A DNA stretch of 64,000 nt from Ensifer sp. BR816. Lineage in GTDB: Bacteria > Pseudomonadota > Alphaproteobacteria > Rhizobiales > Rhizobiaceae. The stretch covers positions 2,279,830 to 2,343,829 of the forward strand of contig NZ_KB905370.1 in NCBI RefSeq assembly GCF_000378985.1, given 5' to 3'. Both the position numbers and the translations under genes were made by a program. Every line of letters starts with the position of its first letter. Position 1 is the first letter of the stretch. The notes under the pieces are model-generated. The model made no database searches. It was not told where the DNA came from and saw nothing but the letters and a program-made list of their open reading frames with translations. Positions 1-8,712 of the stretch are shown piece by piece.

Positions 1-592
1 AGCCGGCCTTGTAGACGCCATTGTTGACCTTGTCGTAGATGCGGGCGTTCAGCGCGTCGATTTCTTCCCTGAGATCCGCCGGATAGAAGTCCGCCGTCGA
101 GCCGGTAAGATTGTTGAAGGCGGAATTGAACATGCGGATGATTTCGGCGGACTCGTTGGAGACGATCGTGTCCTTCTTCTTGTCCCAGAGCACCGGTACG
201 GTGACGCGGCCGGAATAGTTGGAGTCGGCGCGTGCGTAGACCTGCCACAGGGCCTTGGAGGCGAAGAGGTGATCGACGGTGCCGCCGTTCTCGCCCTTGA
301 ATTCCCAGCCGTTTTCCAGCATCAGCGGATCGACGACGGAGAGCGGGATCAATTCATCAAGCTTCTTCAGCTTGCGGAAGATCAGCGTGCGATGCGCCCA
401 GGGGCAGGCAAGCGACACATAGAGATGGTAACGATCGGCCTCGGCCTTGAAGCCGCCTTCGCCGGACGGGCCCGGTGAACCGTCGGCGGTGACCCAATTG
501 CGGAATTGCGACACGCTGCGCTTGAAATGCCCGTTGGTTTCCACGGTATCGTACCAGACGTCCTGCCAGACGCCGTCCACCAGCCTGCCCAT
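1..592 (-). CDS. yqjG: Glutathionyl-hydroquinone reductase (YqjG/PcpF-type glutathione S-transferase), C-terminus outside the window
   Basis: The minus-strand frame opens with MGRLVDGVWQD at 592 and runs off the left edge after about 197 codons, so roughly the last 40% is missing. The N-terminal part carries the thioredoxin-like fold with the Cys-Pro-Trp-Ala active-site motif (LACPWAHRTL), which is typical of glutathionyl-hydroquinone reductases. These cytoplasmic enzymes use glutathione to reduce glutathionyl-quinone adducts. The motif SVVDPLM and the later VPVLWDKKKDTIVSNES, which holds the glutathione-binding Glu-Ser pair, fit the family. It is a single gene with 258 bp of non-coding DNA before the divergent acetyltransferase gene. 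Confident at family level; the substrate is inferred. Confidence 0.88.
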   Translation of the reverse strand, partial: MGRLVDGVWQDVWYDTVETNGHFKRSVSQFRNWVTADGSPGPSGEGGFKAEADRYHLYVSLACPWAHRTLIFRKLKKLDELIPLSVVDPLMLENGWEFKGENGGTVDHLFASKALWQVYARADSNYSGRVTVPVLWDKKKDTIVSNESAEIIRMFNSAFNNLTGSTADFYPADLREEIDALNARIYDKVNNGVYKAG

Positions 593-850
593 GAACGTGA
601 TCCTTCCTGTTCTTTCCAACTCGATAGATAAGGCGCGATCGCCGCGCCGATAGGGGTGAAATTCGGAACAGTGCGTTTTAGGCTTTGACGGTCGGCGATT
701 TTCTGCTATCGGCGATCCGAAGCTTTTTTCACTCTTGGAAACGATCTGGTCATGATCCTGTCGGGAAGCCTGCGACGACGCTGATGCTGCAAACGCCCCT
801 TTAGGGCGCGCCATCCCTATTGTCTGTTCGCTTGCCGGTTCTCGACATCC

Positions 851-1411
851 ATGAAAAAGCACGATCTCGTCTATCTGATCGAAGACGCATCCCACGACGC
901 AGCCATCGAAATCATCAATGAGGAAGCCTTCGGGCCGGGTCGGTTTGCCCGTGCGGCTGCGCGAATCCGCGAACAGGGCCCGCACGACCGGTCGCTGTCC
1001 TTCATCTGCACCGACGATGGCGAAACGATTGCATCCGTGCGGATGACGCCGGTGAATGCCGGATCGGTCAAGGGACACCTGCTCGGTCCGCTCGCCGTGC
1101 GGCCGTCGCACAAGAACAAGGGTATCGGTCGGGAACTGGTCCGGATTGCCGTCGAGGCGGCGCGGCGGAAAGGTTCCGAAGCGGTTATCCTGGTTGGCGA
1201 TCCGCCCTATTATCAGCCGCTGGGCTTCGAAAAGGTGCGCTACGCGGCACTTGAATTCCCCGGTCCGGTCGATCCCGCCCGGGTGCTCGTCGTGCCGATC
1301 GCTGCCGATGTTCACAGGCGGCTCGAGGGTGTGATTGCCTGGCGGGAGGACAGCAGCATTGCCCCTGCGGCCGAACTCAGCGCGTGCGCCTCTACGGGCG
1401 CTGCCGCCTGA
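851..1411 (+). CDS. GNAT family N-acetyltransferase (186 aa)
   Basis: A complete small cytoplasmic acetyltransferase. The acetyl-CoA binding loop is visible as VRPSHKNKGIGRELV (R-x-x-G-x-G type, around residue 83-97), followed by the GNAT motif B segment DPPYYQPLGFEKV that ends the fold. The order of elements matches the YhbS-like branch of GNAT proteins, whose substrates are mostly unknown. The last 25 residues are Ala/Ser-rich and probably disordered. No strong Shine-Dalgarno sequence is visible before the ATG at 851. It is monocistronic: the next thing downstream is a palindromic repeat carrying an insertion sequence. Substrate unknown. Confidence 0.85.
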   Translation: MKKHDLVYLIEDASHDAAIEIINEEAFGPGRFARAAARIREQGPHDRSLSFICTDDGETIASVRMTPVNAGSVKGHLLGPLAVRPSHKNKGIGRELVRIAVEAARRKGSEAVILVGDPPYYQPLGFEKVRYAALEFPGPVDPARVLVVPIAADVHRRLEGVIAWREDSSIAPAAELSACASTGAAA

Positions 1412-1460
1412 TTCTTGGGCGCTGGGCCCCTTGCCGCAGTCAGGCGCTTTTCTTCCTCCT

Positions 1461-1481
1461 CGTCATCCTCGGGTCAAGCCC
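1461..1481. repeat. Left half of a palindromic intergenic repeat, ending in the 11-bp target duplication
   Basis: CGTCATCCTC (1461-1470) is followed by GGGTCAAGCCC (1471-1481). The matching half, GGGTCAAGCCCGAGGATGACG, lies at 2794-2814, beyond the insertion sequence. Joined at the duplication they restore the near-perfect palindrome CGTCATCCTCGGG...CCCGAGGATGACG. The 11-bp direct repeat GGGTCAAGCCC is read as the target-site duplication made by the inserted element. Confidence 0.85.
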
Positions 1482-2793
1482 CATACGCGCTAACTTAGTT
1501 GTCGATGCGCAATGGCGCGTCGCCTTCGCGGTGGCTCGCGCAGTCGATGCAGCAACCGGTCGATGGGGATCGCCCGGATAGGCCCGTGCAAGACGGCGAT
1601 GGCGATGTTGGTGATGGCGATGACGACGAGGCGCCAGATCGGCAAGGTGGATCGCTTCAGGCGGCCAGGGGGAGAAAGTCCGGCGCCTCGGGATCGAGGG
1701 CCGGCAGGTCGTCCTCGGCCAACAGGGCGGCCAGCAGGGCGGTGTTGATCCACAGGCGGGCCAGGTCGGCATCCTTTGCGCGGAGGTCTTCCAGTCCCAC
1801 CAGTGACTTCATGCGTTTGAAGGCCAGCTCGATCTGCCACCGCAGGCGATAGGTCGCGGCGAGCCTGCCAGCGACGTCAGCAGCACCAGATGGCCGGCCA
1901 TCTCGATGCCGGCCTGGCTCGGTTGGTATTGCGCCTTCGAGGCCGCCCGGCGCGCCGCCCGCCTGGCCTTCTCGGCCGCCTCGGCCGGCAAGGGCAAGAT
2001 CACCAGCCGCGCCGCCACTTCGGCCTTGGACTTGCCGTCCTGGACCCGCACGGCGCGATCGAGCCCGCCCTTCTCGCCCGCTTCGCGGCAGAGGGTCAGA
2101 CGATCCAACGGCTGGCCGTTGCCGTCCAGCAGGCGCGGATAGTTCGAAGGGGCGCGGACGAGAAAATCGGCCCCGGCCGCGACCACCTGGGCCAGATCGG
2201 TCGCCTTGGCGTGGGCACGGTCGGCGATGCGAAGCTCGCCGGCCTTGGCGCCGCGCGACAGCCGCTCCGCCTCACGGCGGTCGCTGACCTGCACCGAACA
2301 GAGCTGCAGCCGCGACAGGTCGAACACCGTGTGCACCAGCCAATAGTCCCGCTTCGGCCCGGGCGGGTGCCACAGCCGTAGCGTCAACCGCCATCAGCCG
2401 CAGTTCGCCGGCGACGCCGGTCAACGCCTCGGGGCAGCGCTCGGCAAGCAGCGCCGCAACCAAGCCGCCCACCCAATCGGCGCTGCCCTTCAGACGCTTG
2501 AGCATCGCCACGTCGGACATCGACGCCAGCGCCCGCTGCTCGGCCCAGGCCGCCAGGGTCCGCAGCGAAAACCCGCCCAGCACATAGGCAAAGCATAACC
2601 GCAACAGGTCGACTGCCCCGCCCACCTGCCGCTTGCGAAGCAGCGCGCCCGCCTCCCGCGCGCTCGCCTCCAACGCTTCCGCCGAGCCCAGTCGTCCGAC
2701 CAGCTCGTCCCAATCCAGCGCTTGCAATGATTCGCTCATCACCACGGTGAATCATCTAAATCCATCACCGTCAAGTCTAAGTTAGCGCATATG
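1482..2793 (-). mobile_element. IS4-family insertion sequence, about 1312 bp, with intact ends and 11-bp target duplication
   Basis: The ends are imperfect inverted repeats: CATACGCGCTAACTTAG on the left (1482-1498) and, read from the other end, CATATGCGCTAACTTAG on the right (2777-2793), with one mismatch in 17. Both ends are flanked by the direct repeat GGGTCAAGCCC (1471-1481 and 2794-2804). Length, an 11-bp duplication and the transposase motifs (DDE with a Y-2-R-3-E-6-K signature) fit the IS4 family. It carries only the transposase gene, which is broken by frameshifts, so the copy is probably immobile on its own but could be mobilised in trans if an intact relative exists elsewhere. Confidence 0.9.
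1490..2745 (-). pseudogene. IS4-family transposase, frameshifted
   Basis: The reading frame starts near 2745 (MVMSESLQALDW) and encodes the N-terminal segment with the first catalytic Asp (LRLMAVDAT, near 2395). Around 2375 it changes frame: an extra C in a CCC run shifts it into the frame reading GPKRDYWLVHTVFDL, which holds the second Asp region (IADRAHAKA). A second shift near 1865 is needed to reach ATYRLRWQIELAFKRMK, a textbook IS4 YREK motif with the catalytic Glu. A third shift near 1665 probably joins the Arg-rich tail PPRRRR. With two, probably three, indels the protein is unlikely to be made. Sequencing errors are possible, but three in one gene is more easily explained by decay. 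Confidence 0.85.
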
Positions 2794-2814
2794 GGGTCAA
2801 GCCCGAGGATGACG
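2794..2814. repeat. Right target duplication and second half of the palindromic repeat
   Basis: GGGTCAAGCCC (2794-2804) duplicates 1471-1481; GAGGATGACG (2805-2814) is the reverse complement of CGTCATCCTC at 1461-1470. The outer flanks also mirror each other (CCTCCT before, AGGAGG after), so the original palindrome was longer than the 31-bp core. Confidence 0.85.
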
Positions 2815-2901
2815 AACAGAGAGGAGGTTTGCAGCGTGCAAGTCCAACGGGAGCAAAATTCCGCCGGAGGCAGGGCGCGAGTTGACTTCGTGACTCCCCT
2901 C

Positions 2902-4971
2902 TCACCGTCCCTCGCGGTACCACATTGCTGAGATCAGGAAGAGCAGGGCGGCGAGGCCGAACAGGCCGGCGAACAGCGACAGCGAATTGACGCCCTTGAG
3001 CACGGTTTCGTCGGTCATGCGCAGCGATAGGCGCTGGTCGTCCGCAACACGCACGGCCCCCCGGACCGGCAGGATCGAGGGCAGGTCGACAGGGCCATCC
3101 GCATCCGCGAGACGGCGGACGATGCCCTTGGTCTTCTCCGCCCAGGGCTTGAGCCTTTCCTCGGTCGAAATCGCCGCCTTGAACTCCGGCGCATCGGCAT
3201 TGCCGACATGGACGAGCGTCGTCAGCTCGTCATTGGCGACTTCGAAGAGACCGATTTCGTCGGTCTTCACCTCTGCCTTGTAGAGGCCCGGTTCACGTTC
3301 AGTGAGGCCTACCTCCTGTGTTCTGCCGGAAGGGTAGGTGAGTGTCGCCTGGCCGGGGTCGCCTTCGATCGTCTGCCGGGTGATTTCCAGCGTCCGCCCA
3401 AGGGCGCGCGCAGTCAGCGCTTCTTCCTCGAGTGCCGGTTCCTGCATCAGCCAGTGGGCGGTGCGCCGGTAAAGCGAGACATGCGGCCCGCCGCCCTCGA
3501 AGCCACGCGCCCAGAGCCAGCCCTGGTCGGAGAGCAGCATGGCGACGCGTCCCTTGCCGACGCGGTTGAGGACAAGCAGCGGCTTGCCGTCCGCCGCCTC
3601 CATGACGGTCTGGCCGAGCGGCCGGTCGACGTCCACGGTGCGGAACCAGCGTCCCCAGCCGGGCGGCTCGCTCGCGGCGCCTTCGAGGCCGCGGGTCACC
3701 GGATGCTTGCGGCCCTCGTCGGAAAGCCGCGGGAAGAAAGCCTTCTCGTTCATGACGCCGGTGGGGTTTGCGGGCAGCACCGCGGACAGCGGGGTTGCCG
3801 CGATCGAGTCGTCGCCGGCATGTTCTGGCCCCGCCGCAATCAGCAGTGCGCCGCCGTTCTGCACGTACTGGGCGATATTGTCGTAGTAGAGAATGGGCAG
3901 CACGCCGCGGTGCTGGTAGCGGTCGAAGATGATCAGATCGAACTCGCTGATCTTGTCGACGAAGAGCTCGCGCGTCGGAAAGGCGATGAGCGAGAGTTCG
4001 TTGATCGGCGTTCCGTCCTGCTTCTCGGGCGGCCGCAAAATCGTGAAATGCACGAGATCGACGGCGGCATCGGACTTCAGAAGATTGCGCCAGGCGCGCT
4101 CGCCGGCATGCGGTTCGCCGGAGACGAGGAGGACGCGCAGGTTCTCGCGAATGCCATCCAGCACGTGAACGGCGCGGTTGTTGACCTCCGTCACTTCCCC
4201 TTCGATCGGGTTCACCGCGAACTCGAGAATGTTGTTGCCGCCGCGCGGCACGGTAAAGCTGAACGGGACGTCCGTTCCCGGTTCGACATGCTCCGTGGCG
4301 ATCTCGTTGCCGTTGAGACGGATCGTCACTTCGGCACCGCCGCCCGCGGCCGTGCCGTCGTCCACGACGCGGAAGGTCAGCTTCTGCTGCTCGCCGACGA
4401 TGCCGAAGCGCGGTGCGTTGACGATCTCGATGCGCCGGTCGACTTCGTCCGGCTTGCCGGTGATCAATCCGTGGATCGGCGCCTCGAAACCGAGCTTCTG
4501 GTTGACGTCGGGCACGTCGTGAATCTGGCCGTCGGTGATGAAGATGGCGCCGCCGACGCGGGCGGGCGGCACGTCGGCGAGCGCCGTCGAAAGAGCGCCG
4601 AAGAGCCTTGTCGAGGGCGCCTCGCTCTCCTCGCCGTCCTTTGCCTCGACGACGCGCGTCTCTATCTGCGGGAAGCGGGCGAGCCGCTCCTGGAGGTCGG
4701 CGAGTGCCTTGTCGGTCTGCTCGCGCCGGCCGGCATTGTCCTGGCTCTGGCTGCGGTCGACCACGACGGCAACGATGGTCGAAAGCGGCTCGCGCTCTTC
4801 CTGGAAAAACACCGGATTGGCAAGCGCAAGGCAAAATGCCGTGAGTGCTGCGGCGCGGAGCCAGGCGCCGCGAACCCCTCGCCAGATGCCGAACGCCGCC
4901 AGGGCCGCTGCAATGAGCGCGAGGGCGGCAAGGTAGGGCCAGGGAAGGAGCGGTGAAAAATCGATCGTCAT
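2902..4971 (-). CDS. Membrane protein with VWA-like and glutamine-amidotransferase-like domains (689 aa), last gene of the MoxR operon
   Basis: The N-terminus has two hydrophobic segments (residues about 9-30 and 36-52) and the C-terminus one (about 662-684, LFAGLFGLAALLFLISAMW). Between them lies a large soluble, probably periplasmic part. AVVVDRSQSQD near residue 70 has the D-x-S-x-S spacing of a von Willebrand factor A metal site. Around residues 340-400, LIIFDRYQHRG and QNGGALLIAAGPEH resemble the class I amidotransferase-like domain seen in BatA/CARDB-type proteins. It starts 7 bp after the stop of the DUF4159 gene. In such operons MoxR ATPases are thought to act as chaperones that insert metals or assemble VWA proteins. 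Exact role unknown. Confidence 0.8.
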   Translation of the reverse strand: MTIDFSPLLPWPYLAALALIAAALAAFGIWRGVRGAWLRAAALTAFCLALANPVFFQEEREPLSTIVAVVVDRSQSQDNAGRREQTDKALADLQERLARFPQIETRVVEAKDGEESEAPSTRLFGALSTALADVPPARVGGAIFITDGQIHDVPDVNQKLGFEAPIHGLITGKPDEVDRRIEIVNAPRFGIVGEQQKLTFRVVDDGTAAGGGAEVTIRLNGNEIATEHVEPGTDVPFSFTVPRGGNNILEFAVNPIEGEVTEVNNRAVHVLDGIRENLRVLLVSGEPHAGERAWRNLLKSDAAVDLVHFTILRPPEKQDGTPINELSLIAFPTRELFVDKISEFDLIIFDRYQHRGVLPILYYDNIAQYVQNGGALLIAAGPEHAGDDSIAATPLSAVLPANPTGVMNEKAFFPRLSDEGRKHPVTRGLEGAASEPPGWGRWFRTVDVDRPLGQTVMEAADGKPLLVLNRVGKGRVAMLLSDQGWLWARGFEGGGPHVSLYRRTAHWLMQEPALEEEALTARALGRTLEITRQTIEGDPGQATLTYPSGRTQEVGLTEREPGLYKAEVKTDEIGLFEVANDELTTLVHVGNADAPEFKAAISTEERLKPWAEKTKGIVRRLADADGPVDLPSILPVRGAVRVADDQRLSLRMTDETVLKGVNSLSLFAGLFGLAALLFLISAMWYREGR

Positions 4972-4978
4972 CGCTGCC

Positions 4979-7792
4979 TCATTGCCCGAGCCGCTCGAGC
5001 AGGGCCGGGACGTGTACCTGGTCGGCTTTGTAGTTGCCGGTCAGCATGTACATCATGATGTTGACGCCGGAGCGGAAGGCATATTCGCGCTGCATCTCGT
5101 CCGGCGGGATGGTCGGCAGCAGGGCGACGCCGTTCGTGTCCACCGCCCAGGCCCCGGCGAAGTCGTTGCCGGTGATCATGATCGGCGTGACGCCGTCGCC
5201 GGAACGGGCCGGCCGATTGCTCGGCTCGTCGCGATTTTCGAACTGCGCCTCGATCCACAGCGGACTGCCGGTGTAGCGACCGGGGAAGTTCGTCAGAAGG
5301 TAGAAGGCCTTGGTCAGGACGTGGTCGGCAGGCACTGGCTCCAGCGGCGGTATGTCCAGATTGGCCAGAATGGCCTGCAGCCGCTCCGTGTTCGGGCTGG
5401 TGCCGCTCGAGGCGGCGCCGAGCGAGGAGAACTGGTCGCGCGTGTCGAAGAGGACGGTGCCGCCGGCGCGCATATAGGCGTCGATACGGCTGACCGCTTG
5501 CGGGCTCGGCATCGGTGCGCTCGCCGAGACCGGCCAATAGATGATCGGATAGAGGCTGAGCTCGTCCCTCATGATGTCGAGGCCGACCGGCGCGCCGGGT
5601 TCAAGCGTCGTGCGGTAGGTCAGGAAATCGGTCAGGCCGCGAAGCCCGCTCTCCGAGAGCCGGTCGACCTCGTCCTCGCCGGTGACGACATAAGCGAGAT
5701 GGGTCGTGTCGAGACGTTCGAGTATGCGCTCATCATCCGGGCGCGTGTCGTCTGCAGAGGCCTGCTGCGGCGTGAAGAGGGCGCCCGCGGCAACCATCAG
5801 GACCAGCACCGATGCGGCGCGTGCCATGCGAAGACGAGAGAAGGCGCCGCCCATGAACAGCACGATGACGGCATCGGCGATGAGCAGGAGCAGGGCCAGT
5901 GTCAGCAGGGCGGGTTTCAGCGACCAGCTCTCCGCCCGAGTGAGCCTTTCGACGATGTGCGGCCCGGCAAGAGTCATGTCGATCGGTTTGAGTTCCGCGT
6001 CGCGCGGCAACAGGTTCAAGGCCGTAAACCCGTCCTCGGAGCCGTAGAGACCGGGCGGGTTGTCCGGCGTGGTGACCGGCGTCTTGCCTGGTTGGACTTC
6101 CAGCGGGCGGGCATTGCCGGTTTCAGCAACCAGCACGCCGTCGGCATTGAGGAGCCGGAAAGGCGCCAGCGTGTGCGCCTGCACCGCCTTGCCTTCACCA
6201 GCGACGCCGCCGCTGCGCGAAAGCTGGACGCTGCGGCGAAGCATCTCTACGAAATGCCCGGAAATCGGCAGGTTCGACCAGGTCGCCTCGGCGCTGACAT
6301 GGAAGAGGACGATGCGGCCATTGCTCCGCGCCGATGTCGTCACCAGCGGCGTGCCGTCGGCGAGGTTTGCCCAGGTGCGTTCGACCAGATCTGCCGTCGG
6401 CTCTGCCAGAACCTGCCGTTTGACGAGAATATCGCTCGGCTTCGCCATGCCCGCGAAGGGGCTGTTGGCCGGATAGTCGGCGAGCGGCTGCGGTTCCGAC
6501 CAGGAGAGCGCGCCGCCGAGCGCCCGTTCCCCCTGCCGCAGGGTCACCGGCACAAGCGGATCGTCTGCGGGTGCGGCGGCAAGCCGCGGGCCGGCGAAGC
6601 GGATCAGCATGCCGCCATTCTCGATCCACTTCGCCAGCAGCGGATAGGTTTCCTCGGGCAATCGACCGATGTCGGCCATGATCAGAACCGAGGGACGCTG
6701 TTCCAGGAGTTCGGGAATGGCGACGGCGAGATCGGTCTCGCGCGGTTCGATGAGATCGGCATAGGGGGTGAGCGCGCGGTTTATATAGTAGAGCGGCGAC
6801 AGAAGCGGTTGCGAGAGGTCGCGCGCCTCGCCGCTCAGGAGTGCGACGCGGCGCCGGCGGAATCCGTCGTCCAGGAGATGGGTGGCGCCGGCGGTGGCGG
6901 CACCTTCGATGCCGATGCGGGCGAAATCGTTGCGCAGCTCAAACGGGGCTTCGATCGTTCCCTTGGCGACGGCTGCGCCCAGGCCAAAATCGATCGCGCC
7001 GTCGGCGATGGCACGGCCGCGGCTGTCGTAAGCGACGATCGAAAGGGACCGGCGGTCGTCCGTTTTGAGGCGGGTCGCCGTCACCGACATGCCGATCGAC
7101 TCATTGCTCGTGCCGGTCAGTGCCACCGCCTGACCGCCGTCGGCCTCGATCACCCGGATCTCGGCTGCGCCGATTTGGTCCAGCGCCTCCATGGTCTTGG
7201 CATCGGCCGGTTCGATGCCGTCGGTAACGAAGGCGATCGTCCCGGGCGGGCTGGTGTCAAAGGCCGTCTTCAGCGCCGCAAGCGCCGATCGGCGATCGGC
7301 GGGAAGCGGCTCGGGCGCGGCGGCGGCGAGCCGCGTGCGTGCTGCGGCCGCGGATGCCGGTGTCGCATCGTGCTGGCGATCGCCGGTGAAAACGATCGAA
7401 ACGGCGAGATCCTTCGCCTCGGCATCGTCGATCAGCGCCGACGTAGCCTCGACCCTTCGCTCCCAATCGGGCGCGGTTGCCCAACTGTTATCGATCATGA
7501 GCGCCAACGGACCGGAGGAGGCAAGCGTGTTGCTGCGGGGATTGAAGACCGGGTCGGCGATCGCGAAAATCACCGCCGCGGCCATCAGCATTCTGAGCAG
7601 CGTCAGCCACCAGGGGCTTTTCGAGGGCGTCTCCTCGCGCTTCATCACCGAGGCGAGGATGCGCAAAGGCGGGAACACCTCCGCCGCCGGCCTCGGCGGC
7701 ATCATGCGCAGAAGCCACCAGATCACCGGCACGGCGACAAGCGCCGCCAGTATCGCAGGGTTGGCAAAGGCGAAGGCCAGGCCGCCGATCAT
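4979..7792 (-). CDS. BatA-type N-terminal transmembrane plus DUF4159 C-terminal domain protein (937 aa)
   Basis: Residues 1-60 form the paired-helix 'double transmembrane' BatA domain (FANPAILAALVAVPVIWWLL, and a second helix ending near FNPRS). It is followed by a VWA-like domain whose metal motif is degenerate (LMIDNSWAT, lacking the last Ser of DxSxS). After a further membrane segment near residue 640-660 the C-terminal 210 residues match DUF4159, with the strand-loop AGGTVLFDTRDQF. The start overlaps the end of the DUF58 gene by 4 bp (ATGA), showing tight translational coupling. The combination is a conserved alphaproteobacterial arrangement. It is probably an inner-membrane partner of the MoxR ATPase; function not established. 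Confidence 0.85.
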   Translation of the reverse strand: MIGGLAFAFANPAILAALVAVPVIWWLLRMMPPRPAAEVFPPLRILASVMKREETPSKSPWWLTLLRMLMAAAVIFAIADPVFNPRSNTLASSGPLALMIDNSWATAPDWERRVEATSALIDDAEAKDLAVSIVFTGDRQHDATPASAAAARTRLAAAAPEPLPADRRSALAALKTAFDTSPPGTIAFVTDGIEPADAKTMEALDQIGAAEIRVIEADGGQAVALTGTSNESIGMSVTATRLKTDDRRSLSIVAYDSRGRAIADGAIDFGLGAAVAKGTIEAPFELRNDFARIGIEGAATAGATHLLDDGFRRRRVALLSGEARDLSQPLLSPLYYINRALTPYADLIEPRETDLAVAIPELLEQRPSVLIMADIGRLPEETYPLLAKWIENGGMLIRFAGPRLAAAPADDPLVPVTLRQGERALGGALSWSEPQPLADYPANSPFAGMAKPSDILVKRQVLAEPTADLVERTWANLADGTPLVTTSARSNGRIVLFHVSAEATWSNLPISGHFVEMLRRSVQLSRSGGVAGEGKAVQAHTLAPFRLLNADGVLVAETGNARPLEVQPGKTPVTTPDNPPGLYGSEDGFTALNLLPRDAELKPIDMTLAGPHIVERLTRAESWSLKPALLTLALLLLIADAVIVLFMGGAFSRLRMARAASVLVLMVAAGALFTPQQASADDTRPDDERILERLDTTHLAYVVTGEDEVDRLSESGLRGLTDFLTYRTTLEPGAPVGLDIMRDELSLYPIIYWPVSASAPMPSPQAVSRIDAYMRAGGTVLFDTRDQFSSLGAASSGTSPNTERLQAILANLDIPPLEPVPADHVLTKAFYLLTNFPGRYTGSPLWIEAQFENRDEPSNRPARSGDGVTPIMITGNDFAGAWAVDTNGVALLPTIPPDEMQREYAFRSGVNIMMYMLTGNYKADQVHVPALLERLGQ

Positions 7793-8709
7793 AGCTGCCC
7801 CCCGTGTGTCGCGCGGGTGGGCATTCCGGAAAGATACATGTGAACGGCGACGAGGGCTTCCGACGCCGGCCGGTCGGTCCGATGCGGAATGAAGGTCCAG
7901 CCTACATGGCGGAGGCTCTCGCCGAGGCTGTCGCGGCGGGCGCGATAGGCGCGCTGGTAGTCCTCGCGCAGGATCTCGGCGCGGCCTGCCGTCAGTTTTT
8001 CGCCGCTTTCCGGATCGGTGAATTCGGTGCGGCCCGCATAGGGGAAGACTTCTTCGGCGGGGTCGGCGATCTCGACGACATGCCCGCGCAACCCCCGGCG
8101 GGCGAGCGGGCCGAGTCTACCCATCACCTCGTTGGCCGGGTCGAGAAAGTCGCCGATCAGGACCAGATCACTGGCGCCACGGATCATGCCGGTCTCAGGC
8201 AGGCCTTCGCCAAGCGGGCTCAGCATGATCGCCGTCGCCAGGCGCTCGGCGGCGTTGCGGGCGGAAACCGGCTCCATCACGCCTGGGCAGCCGATCCGCT
8301 CACCGGAGCGGGCGAGGATCTCGGCCAGCGCCAGCATCAATACCAGTGCGCGGCTTTCCTTCGAGACGGCGCCGAGCGTCGACTTGTACATCATCGAGGG
8401 CGAAAGATCGGCCCAAAGCCAGATCGTGTGTGCCGCTTCCCATTCGCGGTCGCGAACATAGGTGTGATCGTCGCGGGCGGAGCGGCGCCAGTCGATGCGC
8501 GACAGACTTTCGCCCTGGCTGTAGGGACGGAACTGCCAAAAATTTTCGCCGATGCCGCGCTTGCGGCGGCCGTGCCAGCCGGCGATCACCGTATTGGCGA
8601 TGCGACGGGCCTCGACAAGGCAGTCGGGGACGAGCATCGCACGCTGTTGGGCGCGCGACAGGACTTCTCCGGACGGTGTACGCGCGACTGTCTGCCCGAT
8701 CGAGGCCAT
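7789..8709 (-). CDS. DUF58 domain protein (306 aa)
   Basis: A soluble protein with the hallmark DUF58 block near residues 50-80: FRPYSQGESLSRIDWRRSAR, followed by WLWADLSPSMMYKS, which contains a DxSxS metal-site motif of the VWA fold. DUF58 proteins are almost always encoded beside MoxR-type AAA+ ATPases and are regarded as their clients or adaptors. Its start lies 3 bp after the MoxR stop, and its end overlaps the next gene by 4 bp, so it belongs to the same transcript. The biological output of the pair in rhizobia is not known. Confidence 0.9.
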   Translation of the reverse strand: MASIGQTVARTPSGEVLSRAQQRAMLVPDCLVEARRIANTVIAGWHGRRKRGIGENFWQFRPYSQGESLSRIDWRRSARDDHTYVRDREWEAAHTIWLWADLSPSMMYKSTLGAVSKESRALVLMLALAEILARSGERIGCPGVMEPVSARNAAERLATAIMLSPLGEGLPETGMIRGASDLVLIGDFLDPANEVMGRLGPLARRGLRGHVVEIADPAEEVFPYAGRTEFTDPESGEKLTAGRAEILREDYQRAYRARRDSLGESLRHVGWTFIPHRTDRPASEALVAVHMYLSGMPTRATHGGQL

Positions 8710-8712
8710 AGC

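Noticed and set aside
1384-1852. Several overlapping short open frames around the insertion sequence ends
   Set aside because: They are out-of-frame pieces of the decayed transposase or its antisense; only the transposase motifs are supported.
3208-4956. Long plus-strand open frame (582 aa) opposite the 689-aa membrane protein gene
   Set aside because: It is an antisense shadow of a GC-rich gene: it has no family motif, is rich in Arg/Gly/Val and lies fully opposite a gene with clear domains.
4982-7843. Plus-strand open frame of 953 aa opposite the BatA-DUF4159 gene
   Set aside because: Only absence of stops in the antisense third frame; no signal, motif or ribosome site, and composition typical of antisense frames in GC-rich DNA.
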